DNA of 64,000 bases from positions 1,922,001-1,986,000 of the forward strand of contig CP012812.1 in NCBI GenBank assembly GCA_001936135.1, in the 5' to 3' direction. Numbering within the stretch: position 1 is the stretch's first letter; every line of letters begins with the position of its first letter. The stretch comes from Saccharomycopsis fibuligera x Saccharomycopsis cf. fibuligera. Taxonomy: Eukaryota; Ascomycota; Saccharomycetes; Ascoideales; Saccharomycopsidaceae. Positions 11,228-22,308 of the stretch are shown here, piece after piece. The position numbers were made by a program, and so were the translations under genes. The notes beneath the pieces are model-generated. The model saw nothing but the letters and a program-made list of their open reading frames with translations, ran no database searches and had not been told where the DNA came from.

Positions 11228-14087
11228 ATGTATCGTTTAGGCTACGTTAGTGATCTGTTTGAGCCCTCGCGTTTTCACTCAATAGAAAATCACCATTCAA
11301 CATCAACAGACAAAAAGTCTGGCTATAATGACGATGGTGCTGCGGACGACAAGCAAAAAGAACTATTTGAATGCTCTTCTGAGTTAGACTCACAGTGCAC
11401 GTTATTCTCCACTATAGTTGGCAGCAGCTATATCAATGATTCTGTGATTCGGAGTTTCCTGTCGTCTGTTGTGCTGGGAGAAGAAAATTCAAACCATCTA
11501 CAGCCCAGGTTTGAAGAAATTGATCCACAGCTTCTAGAAGACGAAAAAGCAAGCGCCCTGGCATCAGCCGGCAATGGTAATTATACTCTGAAGAAAAAGC
11601 AAAAAGGTCCAATAATCGGGCTTTTTGATATGTTTACAAACCTTCAAAAATTTTCCGAGTTGGATGTTGATATCGTCGAGCTACTACAGTGCTTGTTCCG
11701 CGTGTTGGACAAGGTCATTTCTGTGGGCATATATTACGGCATTTATGAGTATGCGGTTTCCTCATTATGGGGCGTAAATCCAGTTCCAGTGTCAAAGCCA
11801 TACCATAATGGCATCTTTGCTAGGGAAATCAACAAATTGCTATGGAAGTATTCCAACGAGAAAGTTGTTTTCCATGTGTTGATGCCAATAGGTCTTTACG
11901 AAACCGCGCCCAACGGTCTACCAAACGGTCTACCAAACAATGAGATGCTGAGGTGGGATTTGCAGTGCTGCGACTACTGGACAGAGATTAAAGCTGCTTG
12001 CGATAATCACCCAAGGTTGAAACTTGCTTTGAGTTTGCCCTCTTTGTTGGATAGCCAAGAGAAATACTTCAATGAACGTATTGTTGCACACTGGCAGCAG
12101 GAGGACTACACAATGATTTTTTTGCCGATATCCAATTTCCAATCCCATTCTGGAGATTATTACTCTGATCTGGCGAGACCGCCACCACAAAAAATGCAAA
12201 AGATTGGAATACAGCGGTCAGCAGCTCCCTGTCAGCTTTCAAAGTCGGCCCAAGAGAGTTTGTTGCAGTTATTGAAATTCAGAACATCAACAAAAGTGAT
12301 TCTTTGGAATAAGAGATGGGATGGGCCAGGCAGTGGTTGCGCATTTACTGGAAATCGCGCCAAGATCGCACCAGCTTTGCAAAATCTACAACAAACAATC
12401 TTCAACCCAAAATATCACTATTATGCGCAATATTCAGCAATAGAAAAGTTCGGATATCATTACTGGAACAAACCTCTTGACCCAATGCAGCCATTGTCTG
12501 ATAACTTACCCGATACCAGTTACGAAGTGTTCATGCAAGACAATATCAAGTATAAGCGGTACGAATCAGCAATTACCTTGGCATTATTGGACTTGGCCAG
12601 CGAAGAGTATTTGAACATCTTATTAGTTGGGCCAGGTAAAGGCCCTATTTTGGATGCTTTGTTGCGAAGTCTAAACTTTGTAAAAGACCGATTAGCGAGA
12701 GACGGGAACGAGGAGTCTTTTTTTGGTGGCTATAATATAGTGCTCATTGACAAAAACCCACATGTTATCTATCCGTTACAATTCAAGATAAAAACACAAT
12801 GGCCAGAGTTTCACGACAAGATTGAAGTGCTTCATGGTGACGTCCGAGAAACTTATTTGAGTAAACCAGACAAATTTCCAGCAAATTCCAAAAATGTTAA
12901 AAAAGAGCCCTTGGCAGTATCGTTAACAAAAGATTCTCACTGTAGTATCAAAAATAGCTCAAAAAACGGGTTTGACTTGATAATTAGTGAGTTGATTGGG
13001 AGTTTTGGCTGCAACGAATTAATGCCAGAATGCTTAAGCCTGGCAAAAACACGGTTGATTAAACAGCACACCGGGGTGTTTATTCCACAAAGCATTGAAT
13101 CTCACGTTATTCCGGTACACGCGCCGCAAATCCACACCCGAATTAAAACTGATTCAGAATTTTCAACCGGTGGAAACGCCGTATCATCATCATCATCATC
13201 ATACGCGGAGAAACTGAGTTTGAGTTTTGCGGGCTGCAGCTTTTCATCATTGTCACCATCAATGATGACTTCGATGACTTCGGAAAAACTTCAAAGGCCA
13301 TATGTCTGCATGCTGCTGCTGCTCCTTCTTGGTGGTGGCGAGAGATCAGACTTGAGATCCCGCGAGCAGACCGCTTTTCTTGCTGATACGGCACTGAAAG
13401 TTTGGCAATTCAGTTATGCAAACAACAGCGTGTCTGGTAGGATTAAAGAAGTGTCGGACAACGATAATGATAATGGCGATGGTAGCAGGATTACAACCGT
13501 ACAGTTTGATATCACCAAAAGCTCAATACTTCATGGTTTTGGTGGTTATTTTCGCAGTGTGTTATATCTTGGGATAGAACTATCAATCGTGCCTCATTTG
13601 AATCCGACAAAGAATTTAGTGCTGTGGTTCCCAGTTTTCTTCCCGTTGACCAATCCAGTTTGGGTGCAACAAGATACTAGATTGGAATTATCAATGGTGC
13701 GAGATTGTATACCAGGGACGAGAGTATGGTATGAATGGAGTGTGAAACTTTACCGTGCGGTTAGCATTAACTCTCGCTCTTTGCTGCAGCAGAAAAAGGA
13801 AAAGGCCGTCGATATTACTACTAAACCAACGCCAAAAACACCAAAAATAGTTGGTGCATCTGTAAATGTCAAGGCTACCGGCCAGCTGCCTGAAAACATA
13901 GGGTTTAAGAATTCCGGCAGTCATGCTGTTACAAGATCGGAAAACTTGACCAGCGGCGGCAAAAAAACTTTAAATTCGAGGCGGACCCAAGGGTTTGGTT
14001 ACGACGGCGGTGATGGTCAAAAAGAAACGCTAGTGTACGCTAGCATGATCCATAATGGGTTCGGAAGATGTTATAGTATGAGATTAT

Positions 14088-14089
<2 letters not shown>
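11228..14089 (+). CDS. HSL7: HSL7, PRMT5-family protein arginine methyltransferase
   Basis: Hsl7 is the yeast PRMT5 homologue, a SAM-dependent symmetric arginine methyltransferase that also links septin assembly to Swe1 degradation at the bud neck. The 953-residue product has the family layout. There is an N-terminal TIM-barrel-like half, then NILLVGPGKGPILDA (about 463-477), the SAM-binding motif I. The double-glutamate catalytic loop is SELIGSFGCNELMPEC (about 586-601). A C-terminal beta-barrel carries the WFPVFFPL motif (about 800-807), and the protein ends NGFGRCYSMRL, like the end of yeast Hsl7 (GRAFSLPL). It is longer than S. cerevisiae Hsl7 (about 830) because of Ser- and Leu-rich inserts near 660-700 and a basic tail insertion after 845. 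The codon just before WFPV is CTG where relatives have Ser, relevant to codon reassignment. The start is the first ATG of the frame; an upstream exon is not excluded. Confidence 0.93.
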
Positions 14090-14129
<40 letters not shown>

Positions 14130-14386
14130 GCAGGCGTACTAATCCAATTTAGCGTATTTACTTTTCTCTTGTTTTTTAATTTGCTTAGTTTTTTTTGTCT
14201 GTTCTGAGTGTAAACTTTGTTCTTTCTGGGGTGCTGTATCGTGTATAGTTACATTGTTGAGAAATTCACAATATTTTCATACCGGCAGTTGGTTTTCCAA
14301 TTACCGTGCATAGATTCCAACTAAAAACGATAAAAACTAATGGCGTAATGTACTTGCCTATTTGGAAATAACAAGTGTCAAAATTA

Positions 14387-14420
<34 letters not shown>

Positions 14421-14530
14421 AGACACACAATTAAACAAGTAAACGATGCAAATGACAGGGTTTGATTAGTTGACCCTAGCTAAACTCAACTCATTTAAAT
14501 TGCACCTTCTTGTTTGTTTGTTTTTTCACT

Positions 14531-14686
14531 TTGGGTGCAACACAGATTTTGGATATAAACCAAAAATCTGGGGTGCTTGAAATTGAAAATTTTGTAAACA
14601 GTGATCAATTGTTGAAATTAAATGAAGAAAGCAATGAAAAATTCTCGGGGGTTCCACGAATTTATGTTTTGTCTATATTCACAATC
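14531..14686 (+). pseudogene. doubtful short coding-like fragment
   Basis: A roughly 50-codon stretch reads like protein (QILDINQKSGVLEIENFVN, then SDQLLKLNEESNEKFSGVP) with codon use similar to the real genes. It has no convincing start and runs into pyrimidine-rich non-coding sequence. I do not recognise the family. It may be an exon of an unseen gene, a gene relic, or chance. Confidence 0.2.
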
Positions 14687-17600
14687 ACGCATACCCATTT
14701 TTCATCCTTACCTTTCTCATTATTACAGTCTTCCTGACTTTTGAGATGGGGTGCTTTCACTGGAGTTGTTGTTGTTGTTTACTAATGGTAGCTCTTATCT
14801 CGAGAAGTTCTAATGCTTTAATGCCAAACTGCACAGAAAGAAGAAAAATAATACATTACTTTTTCAAAACATGCTATGATTTTGATCTCTACCACTACCG
14901 TGCGCTACTTGTAGACTACGCTTTATCATAACGTGTGCGGCTCGACAGGACCAGTGTTTTCAAACAGACCGTACTTCCATTTTTCCGGAAAAATTAATTG
15001 TACAATAAGAGCTGACAAGTAAGTATGTCGCTCTCTACATGAATATGTAGGTGGATAATGTAGAAATTAATTAATGTAGTGCCTTAGGCCTGTGTTGAAG
15101 GTTTTTCCGTGATTGAGTGACTCCTTTTGCATCATAAACGTCATCATAGTTTTTAAAGAAACAAAAAAATCATGCAGAACAGTGACCTGTTCTCTGATTA
15201 TTCCAAGCATATTGCATATATTAAGTGTGCAAAGAGACTCGGGGTCTCACCGTACATCGCGAGGTAAAGTCTAGCGGCGTTAGCAGCAAAATTTTGAAAA
15301 ACAACAACAAAAACAAAAACAAAGACATAAAGTGCTACGCAACGAAATTACAAAACTCAACTAGTGCATTCAGGACAGGGGAATGGATAAAAACTCACCT
15401 TAGCTTGTAAGCAACAGTGTACACGCAATGAAGTACAAATCTATCTCACTTCTGACACCCTTTCGGATTAACTTTAAGGCACAAAGAGAAAAGACACAGG
15501 AATTTTTCCGGTGCAGGTGGTGCTATTTTACAAGCGAGTACTTGTGCTAAGACTGGGTGTATGTAGAAAGACGGGACCCTGGGTTGTGGCGCTTAACGCT
15601 GGTGGTGAGAATAAAAATGAAAATCACGGAACAATCTTTCTTGCTCTAAATTTTAGCTTTTTTTTTCCCCCGATCCTCACAAGAGAATTTCATTTTATTG
15701 TCGTGCTTTGTTTTTGTGTCGCGTCGTTTTTGTTTATTTTTTTCTCTTAAGTTTCTCCGGTAGTTCTGTGCATGATCATTTTTCCGTCCGCTGAAAATAT
15801 TCTTACAATAACACGTACTCCTAGAAGGCAGCTAATGTGGGCGTGAATGTAGGTGCGGGTGAAGTAACAGGTCACCTTTAACTCAATAATCGTTAGCTAT
15901 GATTTAATGTCAATACTCATGCACTATAGCCGATTGATTGATAAAACACTCCACTTCTTATGGTAAACCGGAGAAACTTATGTGCTAGTCAACTATAATG
16001 TATCTGCATTATTACACGCGCATGCATACGTATACATGCAATGACCTTCAGCTAGCTGGAAAGTCCGATGAGATGAAGATAAAGATGAAAATGACGGTGA
16101 AAAATGAACGGGGACGCAGCGATGGTGTGTTTTTTTTAGAGTGTGTGTTGGCTCTGTGGGCTCGGCGGGCTCGGTAAGTTTTACATTCCTCCAGCGGGTT
16201 AGTGAATGACGAGGGCATATGGCAAATTTGATCTACCGGAGATGTTCCTCGAAATTGGATTTGTGCTGCAGACCGGGATTATGTCTATATTTTATGGCGT
16301 GGCCAAAGCTTTAATCTAGCACCAAGCATCGGTCGGACAGCTAAGAGACTACTGCTGCCGTACCTACAAATGTTATAGTATAATTGTACGCCATTTGGCA
16401 TTCTTGGCTTGCTGTTCTCAGACGATAAGTTTATGAATAGAATAGAATTGAATAGTAAGATTTGAATTGGGCTGTCTCAGAAGTATATGTTTCGGCTTGC
16501 AAAGTAAATAGTACACTCTGAAGATATCTGTTTGTAATTACATCCCGTTTACTGATATCGGGGAGAGGAGATCTAAGAAAACCGTAGCACGCGGAAACAG
16601 CGACAACGTATCTCTCCATACAACACACAGTTTCGATGAAATTTCACTGGAACGACGAAACATTCTCCTTGGCTGTAAATCCTTTTCATCTTAGTGTTAA
16701 GCCTATGTCTGTAGAGGAGAAAAACAAAGGAAGAGGAGGGGGAGTTACAGGCCTGCTAAACTGTATGGTTGAACGTATGAATTTTCTACAATAGTATATA
16801 GTATGGTACGTAGGGCTCCGACAATCCATCCATCACCACCGGTGCTCATATTTTCGACGGCTGTCATACTGAGACAGGCCAGAGTGCAAACTAACTAACC
16901 GGTCGACTTACTACCACACAGTTACACGATAACCATCAAATTTAGCCACAGATTTTGTCGGTCTATCAATTAACTCAATAACCACTGAGTAAATCAAATA
17001 ACTTCAATTACTAATTAGTCAGAACCTTTGTATATTACAGTCGGAGTGCACAGTGTTTTTGTGCTCTGTATGAGCCGGTGAGGGGAGGGTGGGGCTGGTT
17101 TTGGGTCCGGTGGGGCGCCCGCCATCACCGCCACCGTAGCTTTTTTTTTTTTTTTTTATTTTTGTTGGTGAAAAGCAGTGAAGAGGGGAGGGGAAAATTA
17201 AGAGTCGGTTGCGGAGTTACAGATACCGACCAGGAAAAACTAAATAAGATATAATATACAATACTACAGTTACAGAGGGATTAATTACCGCAAAGAAAGA
17301 AAGATAAGTAATGCTAATCTTGGCCAACTTGAATTGTTATTATTGTCAATAACAACAAAAGGCCAACAAGAACAACTAAGGGAGGTAAGATAGGCTAACC
17401 ACAAATCAGGTCCACAAAAAGAAATTTTTATATAGGAAAAATACACCCAAAACAGAAGACCTTAGTATTTAAAATTATTCAAACCCTCAAACTTTGCCGT
17501 GTAGATGACGGTAGGAAAAATTTTTTTTTCCCTTTTTCCCGTGTAAAGTTTCAACCGTTAACGTAAAAAGTCTTGCCGAATAAAGTATTCAAATACATTA

Positions 17601-18676
17601 TTTTTGAGTACATTTGAATTTATTGTTTATGATTTTTCCATACTGGCTGAGATCTATAAGCACTCCGAACCACATAACGGAATAAATATTATCCAGAGCC
17701 CGCGGCAAGCGAAAAGCTTCAAGTAGATCTGTTGCAGCTAGCTAGCATATGAGCTAAGAGGGTTTCAATTTCCTTGGTGACGGTACATGCGCGATAACGC
17801 AGGCTATCTTTAAAGGCATAATTTATTGCCCAAAAATCCGAACGCAGAGAATGACCGACCAACAAAAACAGTGCTGCACGTCGACCACTCCGGTCGGGCA
17901 TTCAAGATCGGTGTAGTTTCTCAGCTCCCGGAATACCGGGAATGTGAACAGCTGTCGATCGATCGATCGTTAGTATAGGGAGCTTGATGGAGCAATTGCT
18001 TTGCGAGGCAGAAAAAGCAAAGCAAATTGCTGGGCAACAAACAGTGCTTTCATAATCTCCAGTAGCTCTCATAATCTTTGCTGTTGCCTCAATAAAACTA
18101 ATGAGAGATACAACAGCAGCAAGCATATTATAAGTATTTTGTCATCCTGTTTTTGCGTTCAATTGCTCCATTTATAGCACAACAACAGCTGTATCAATCC
18201 AATCAGATGTAAACATAGGGAAAAAATAGTTTGAAAATTATGGAAAAGAAATAGAGTGCACAAAGGAACTATTGTTGATCGTTGGTTCACCCTTTCGCAC
18301 ATTAAGTTTGTTTTGCGGTGGGCTTGCCTATGAAGCTATTTTCGAGCCAGCTGGCGAAATACAGTAATTGATGCAACAGATGGCATGTTTTTCTGCGACA
18401 ACATTAGGCTCGAGTTCGTTAGACTGAAAAAAAAAAAAAAAAAAAAAAAAAAAAACATGTTGTCTGTACAGCTTCGCACGGCAGGAAGTTTAGTCTTCCT
18501 TGTATAGTATATAGTATATAGGGCTATATCAGGGATGTTCATGTTTAGTAAATTACTCGGGCTTACGTATCAGCCAATAATATAAACATTGTGTAGAGTG
18601 AAATGATGCCCCCTGGAAAGCTAGCTCCCAAATCTCATTTAGTACATTGTGCTGTCTGAGAAAGTCAAAATACTAA

Positions 18677-19060
18677 TTATCGTCGTATCCAACGTGGCAG
18701 CTTGGCTACAGCTACGCTAGCGGAAAAGTCTAAACGGTACGTAGTAAACTCAATTGTTGTATATACACTGCAGTAGCCTCGACTCCTCGATGAATTCTCC
18801 TCAATTGATTGCTTGCCATTCTTAATGTTCAGTCTATAGACTGTTAGTTCAGGGGATGTTCTTTCACCAGAAGCCTTCTCAAATATTTCTAACCCCATCG
18901 TCTTGAAGGGGGAAATTGCGATTATCTGGATTATCGCTCGAAATATAGACATTGTCCACTGATTGTCTGCATTTATCTTCTGGCAGTGTGGAAAAATTGA
19001 GTAAATGGGCTCACTGATTGCCTTGAAATATTCCAAAGGATCCGAAAACTTGCATCTCAA
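18677..19060 (-). CDS. doubtful 127-residue hypothetical protein
   Basis: An ATG-initiated minus-strand frame in the middle of a long gene-poor region. It translates to a mixed-composition protein without low-complexity bias (e.g. FKAISEPIYSIFPHCQKINA). No domain, signal peptide or clear membrane segment is seen and I recognise no family. Further short open stretches lie upstream on the same strand (about 19195-19250 and 19376-19594), which could mean an old, decayed gene. Most likely chance or relic. Confidence 0.2.
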   Translation of the reverse strand: MRCKFSDPLEYFKAISEPIYSIFPHCQKINADNQWTMSIFRAIIQIIAISPFKTMGLEIFEKASGERTSPELTVYRLNIKNGKQSIEENSSRSRGYCSVYTTIEFTTYRLDFSASVAVAKLPRWIRR

Positions 19061-19564
19061 AATGTAACAATTTACTGTCTCAGATCAGATTTTATTTAGT
19101 TTGTGAATCTGGCTAAAATTATCTGTAGTTGTTGTTATAGCCGAGTTCCGAAACACCAAAATGAGCTTGCACTGGGCTGCTCCCAATACAACACAGCTAG
19201 AAACTGAGACATAAAAGCTGACCAGCAATCACTATATGCTTTGAGTTTCTATTTACTTTTTTATTGTTCATATCATTACGAGTATTTAGTACATTGACGC
19301 TCTTGGCCAGTCTATAAATTCTTGAAATGGCAAATAGTGTACTATTACTGCTACTATAAATCTTGCCTCAATTGGCTAGTTTGAGATTATGTCCGTTCTT
19401 CCGTAAAAGCAAGGTACGCCGAACCTCAATAGTCTTCCGGAAATTGAATTGAGGTCTCTTTGGCTTCCACTAGCTGACTGGTATCTGCTTATATCCACGG
19501 ATCCACATAAGGAATCGACCGATCGCTGACAAGTATCGTGAGATTTATATGCGCTCGCTAGCAT

Positions 19565-19715
19565 GGCCCCCGGGTCGGGCTTAGGACTTTGCAAACCGGT
19601 ACAGTTGGGGTGGTTGATGTTGGGCGGTCATCCGGACACTCAGGACCTCCGGGGGATCCAGAAATTCGTTCAGACGAGAGATAATACCGGCCGGGGTTCA
19701 CCGGAAGCAGAGGTG
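19565..19715. promoter_or_regulatory. GC-rich patch with CGG/CCG words upstream of the bHLH gene
   Basis: In otherwise AT-rich DNA this 150-base patch has several CCGG, CCGGGG and CGG...CCG words, the half-sites bound by Zn2Cys6 factors. It sits about 450-600 bases before the bHLH ATG, within normal range of an upstream activating or repressing region. Regulatory role is inference. Confidence 0.3.
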
Positions 19716-20150
19716 CTGCAGTAAGCACTTTTTACTTTTTTCGAAATTTTTTTTTTTTTTATTTTTTTTACTTTTTTTTCTGCTAAGTTTGCTCCTCTTT
19801 GTCTGAAGTTAGAACCGTGCAGGGCGGGCCTAGTGCAGCAGCCTGCAGCCGCGAGAGGACGAGACTGGATATATAAACATTCTGTTTTCCCGTCTTTTTT
19901 TCGGTACCCTAAACCTGTTGGGTTTGAATATTCTATTAGCTTGTGTTATAAATAGCTTTCCGTTTTCTCTATTTCATATTAATCTTTATAGTTGTGCTAC
20001 TTTCTAAGCCTGTGTCCACAGACCACTTCGGATAAACTTATTAGTCCCCCTAGATACTTGGGATCAACATTACATTTACCGTCATCACTATCTTCATTAC
20101 CCCTTGGGTACAATCTTTCACTTTTACCTTTTTCACAATAATAACTAATA

Positions 20151-21587
20151 ATGACTTCATACAAAGATAGAAACACTTGGTCAATGCCAAATGTTCAACA
20201 GGAGCCTGCTCTCACTGATGAAGAATGGCTTGCCAACTTGTTGGATAGCAAGTCTAACCAAAAATTGTTGATGAGCGTTGCTGATAAGCTTAGCAAGCCT
20301 GGCGCTAACGCTAATGCTAATACCAACAATAGCACCAACAACGATAACCAAATGTTCAACCAGTTGTTCAATGATTATGAATCCACTGAAAGTTTATTCT
20401 CTAATTACAACAGTTTGATGAGTTCACCAGAATTCACCAACTCAGAAACTTCCTCGGTTGACAATAGCTTAGCTAACTCTCTAGTTAACTCTCCGGTGAT
20501 CAAGTCCGAGTTGCTTGAAGATGATAACATGATGTTTAGCTTAGATGGTGCTGCTGCTGCTGTGGCCTCTAGCTTGCCATCTTCCAATTCAAACTCTAGC
20601 ACTGATATCAAGGCCAGATTGAATAGTCAAATAAACTCTAGCAGAAGCATGGCAAATTTCAATGCTCTCAAATTTGCCAACCTCAGTAATATTCAGAATA
20701 CCGCATCTAATGCCAATATTAACAATAATAATAACAATAACAAATCCAACAACAACAATAGCAGCAATGCCATGTCAGTAGGTGCTTTTTTCAATTCCGC
20801 TAATCAAGCGCTTGAATTAAACAGAAATAACAATAATGATTCCAACAATTCTAAAAATTCATTTACCAGCAACAACAATCAAAACAACGTCAATGGCGTT
20901 TCACCAGCATCTTCAACTTCTTCTTCTTCTTCTTCCTCCTCATCTAACGCATCTTCAACAAATGGTGTAGCCACCGCCGCTGCACCTGCCACTGCCACTG
21001 CCACTGCCACTGCCGCCGTAAAAACTCCGACCGACGCCGCACCAGCTGCATCTACAAGCACCCCCACTTCGACAGTCAAAAAGCCAAAGAAGAAGAGAGC
21101 TCCAAGAAAGAGATTGACTCCACATCAAAAGCAAGCACATAACAAGATTGAAAAAAGATACAGAATTAACATTAATACCAAGATTGCCAACTTACAAAAA
21201 ATCATACCATGGGTTTCTAATGAGAAAACCGCTTTTAAAACCGGTGGTGCCAAGGATGTCCAACAACAACAGCAGCAGGCTGCCGAAGAACTGGAAGAGG
21301 TACCAAAATTGAATAAATCAATGATTTTGGAAAAAGCTATTGGTTACATTTTGTACTTGCAAAAAAGTCAAGCACAAATGGAGAAAATGAATGAATTCTT
21401 ACAACAAGAATTACTGGTGCATAATCCAGCAAAGAATTATAGTGAAATTATGAATTCGATGCAACAGCAAGTTAAGAACGAGATTGCTGCTGAAGAAGCT
21501 GCTGCTGCTGAAGCTGAAAACAGCGCTAGTCAAAGCGCCTCACCAAGCAATGAATTGGATGAGCAGGACTATCTTGATTTGGATTAA
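20151..21587 (+). CDS. SREBP-class bHLH transcription factor, HMS1/CPH2-like
   Basis: The 478-residue protein has a Ser/Asn-rich first half (about 55-300) with poly-Asn, poly-Ser and Ala-Thr repeats. A basic linker (KKPKKKRAPRKRLTPHQKQ, about 305-325) leads into the bHLH: basic region/helix 1 HNKIEKRYRININTKIANLQ (about 329-348), an extended loop with a Gln run, and helix 2 LNKSMILEKAIGYILYLQ (about 386-403). Tyrosine in EKRYR, where ordinary bHLH factors have arginine, marks the SREBP class (Tye7, Hms1, Cph2), which can bind sterol-regulatory elements as well as E-boxes. The sequence IANLQKIIPWVSNEKTAF is closer to Hms1 as I remember it than to Tye7. No C-terminal membrane segments are visible, so it is probably not a membrane-tethered SREBP. 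Family members control filamentous growth, glycolysis or gut colonisation; which applies here is unknown. The very long upstream region suggests complex control. Confidence 0.85.
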   Translation: MTSYKDRNTWSMPNVQQEPALTDEEWLANLLDSKSNQKLLMSVADKLSKPGANANANTNNSTNNDNQMFNQLFNDYESTESLFSNYNSLMSSPEFTNSETSSVDNSLANSLVNSPVIKSELLEDDNMMFSLDGAAAAVASSLPSSNSNSSTDIKARLNSQINSSRSMANFNALKFANLSNIQNTASNANINNNNNNNKSNNNNSSNAMSVGAFFNSANQALELNRNNNNDSNNSKNSFTSNNNQNNVNGVSPASSTSSSSSSSSSNASSTNGVATAAAPATATATATAAVKTPTDAAPAASTSTPTSTVKKPKKKRAPRKRLTPHQKQAHNKIEKRYRININTKIANLQKIIPWVSNEKTAFKTGGAKDVQQQQQQAAEELEEVPKLNKSMILEKAIGYILYLQKSQAQMEKMNEFLQQELLVHNPAKNYSEIMNSMQQQVKNEIAAEEAAAAEAENSASQSASPSNELDEQDYLDLD

Positions 21588-22274
21588 TTCAACGATTTAC
21601 TGATTAATGATTTTGTTTTTTACGTGTTACTTATTACGAGTTCCGATTGGGTTAAAAAAAATTTTTTTTTTATTTTCTTTTAATTGCCATTCTTTTGTTA
21701 TTGATTTTGATTTACTAATGTTATAATGATATTTTTTTTATTTGTTTTTGGGTTATTAATCTTCTATGATTTACTTCGCGGATGCTAAAAGTTAATTTCA
21801 CTACATTTACATTTTACTTTACTTCTTGATCTTATGTTTTATTTATTCATTATCTTTCACATAATAACCTTTCTCCTCCTTCCCTATTCTCCATATATAT
21901 AAACGCTTTTTCCAATTTTCTTTGTTATCTTCCCCATTTTTTCCTACTTGCTATGTACTCTTACGATCTATTATGATATCTTTTTAATTTTCAGTGTTTG
22001 AATGTTTACGTGCTTTACCTGTTTTTTTTTTTTTTTTGCTTGTTACTATTTTATTCCTGAGGTATTAAATACTTTTACTGGTAGTGGTTATAGTATGTTC
22101 TTTGTTTTTCCCACTATACTGTGTAGCGCTGAGGAGTGCCAAAGAAGAATGAAAAAACCTTCCCTTGTTGATTATCTGTTTTAATGCCGTGTATTCCGCA
22201 TGTATGCTTCCCCTCTTTAAATTGATAGATAACAGTTGGAAAATTGACAACACATGCAGCGGAGTAGAGAACAG

Positions 22275-22308
<34 letters not shown>

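Larger units (their letters stand above)
14090..20150. other. 6 kb gene-poor region upstream of the bHLH gene
   Basis: No gene is firmly supported. A T28 tract directly follows HSL7 and an A-tract lies near 14391-14418. A short coding-like frame at about 14530-14680 and a minus-strand frame at 18677-19060 are listed separately as doubtful. Other content: poly-A at 18427-18456, a GC-rich patch around 17090-17140, and a patch with many CCGG/CGG words at about 19565-19715. A TATATAAA at about 19870-19877 lies 280 bases before the next gene. Very long upstream regions are typical of heavily regulated transcription-factor genes in Candida-type yeasts. Confidence 0.5.

Noticed and set aside
20405-21140. 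Antisense frames over the bHLH gene
   Set aside because: Shadows of Ser/Ala/Thr repeat codons in the real gene.
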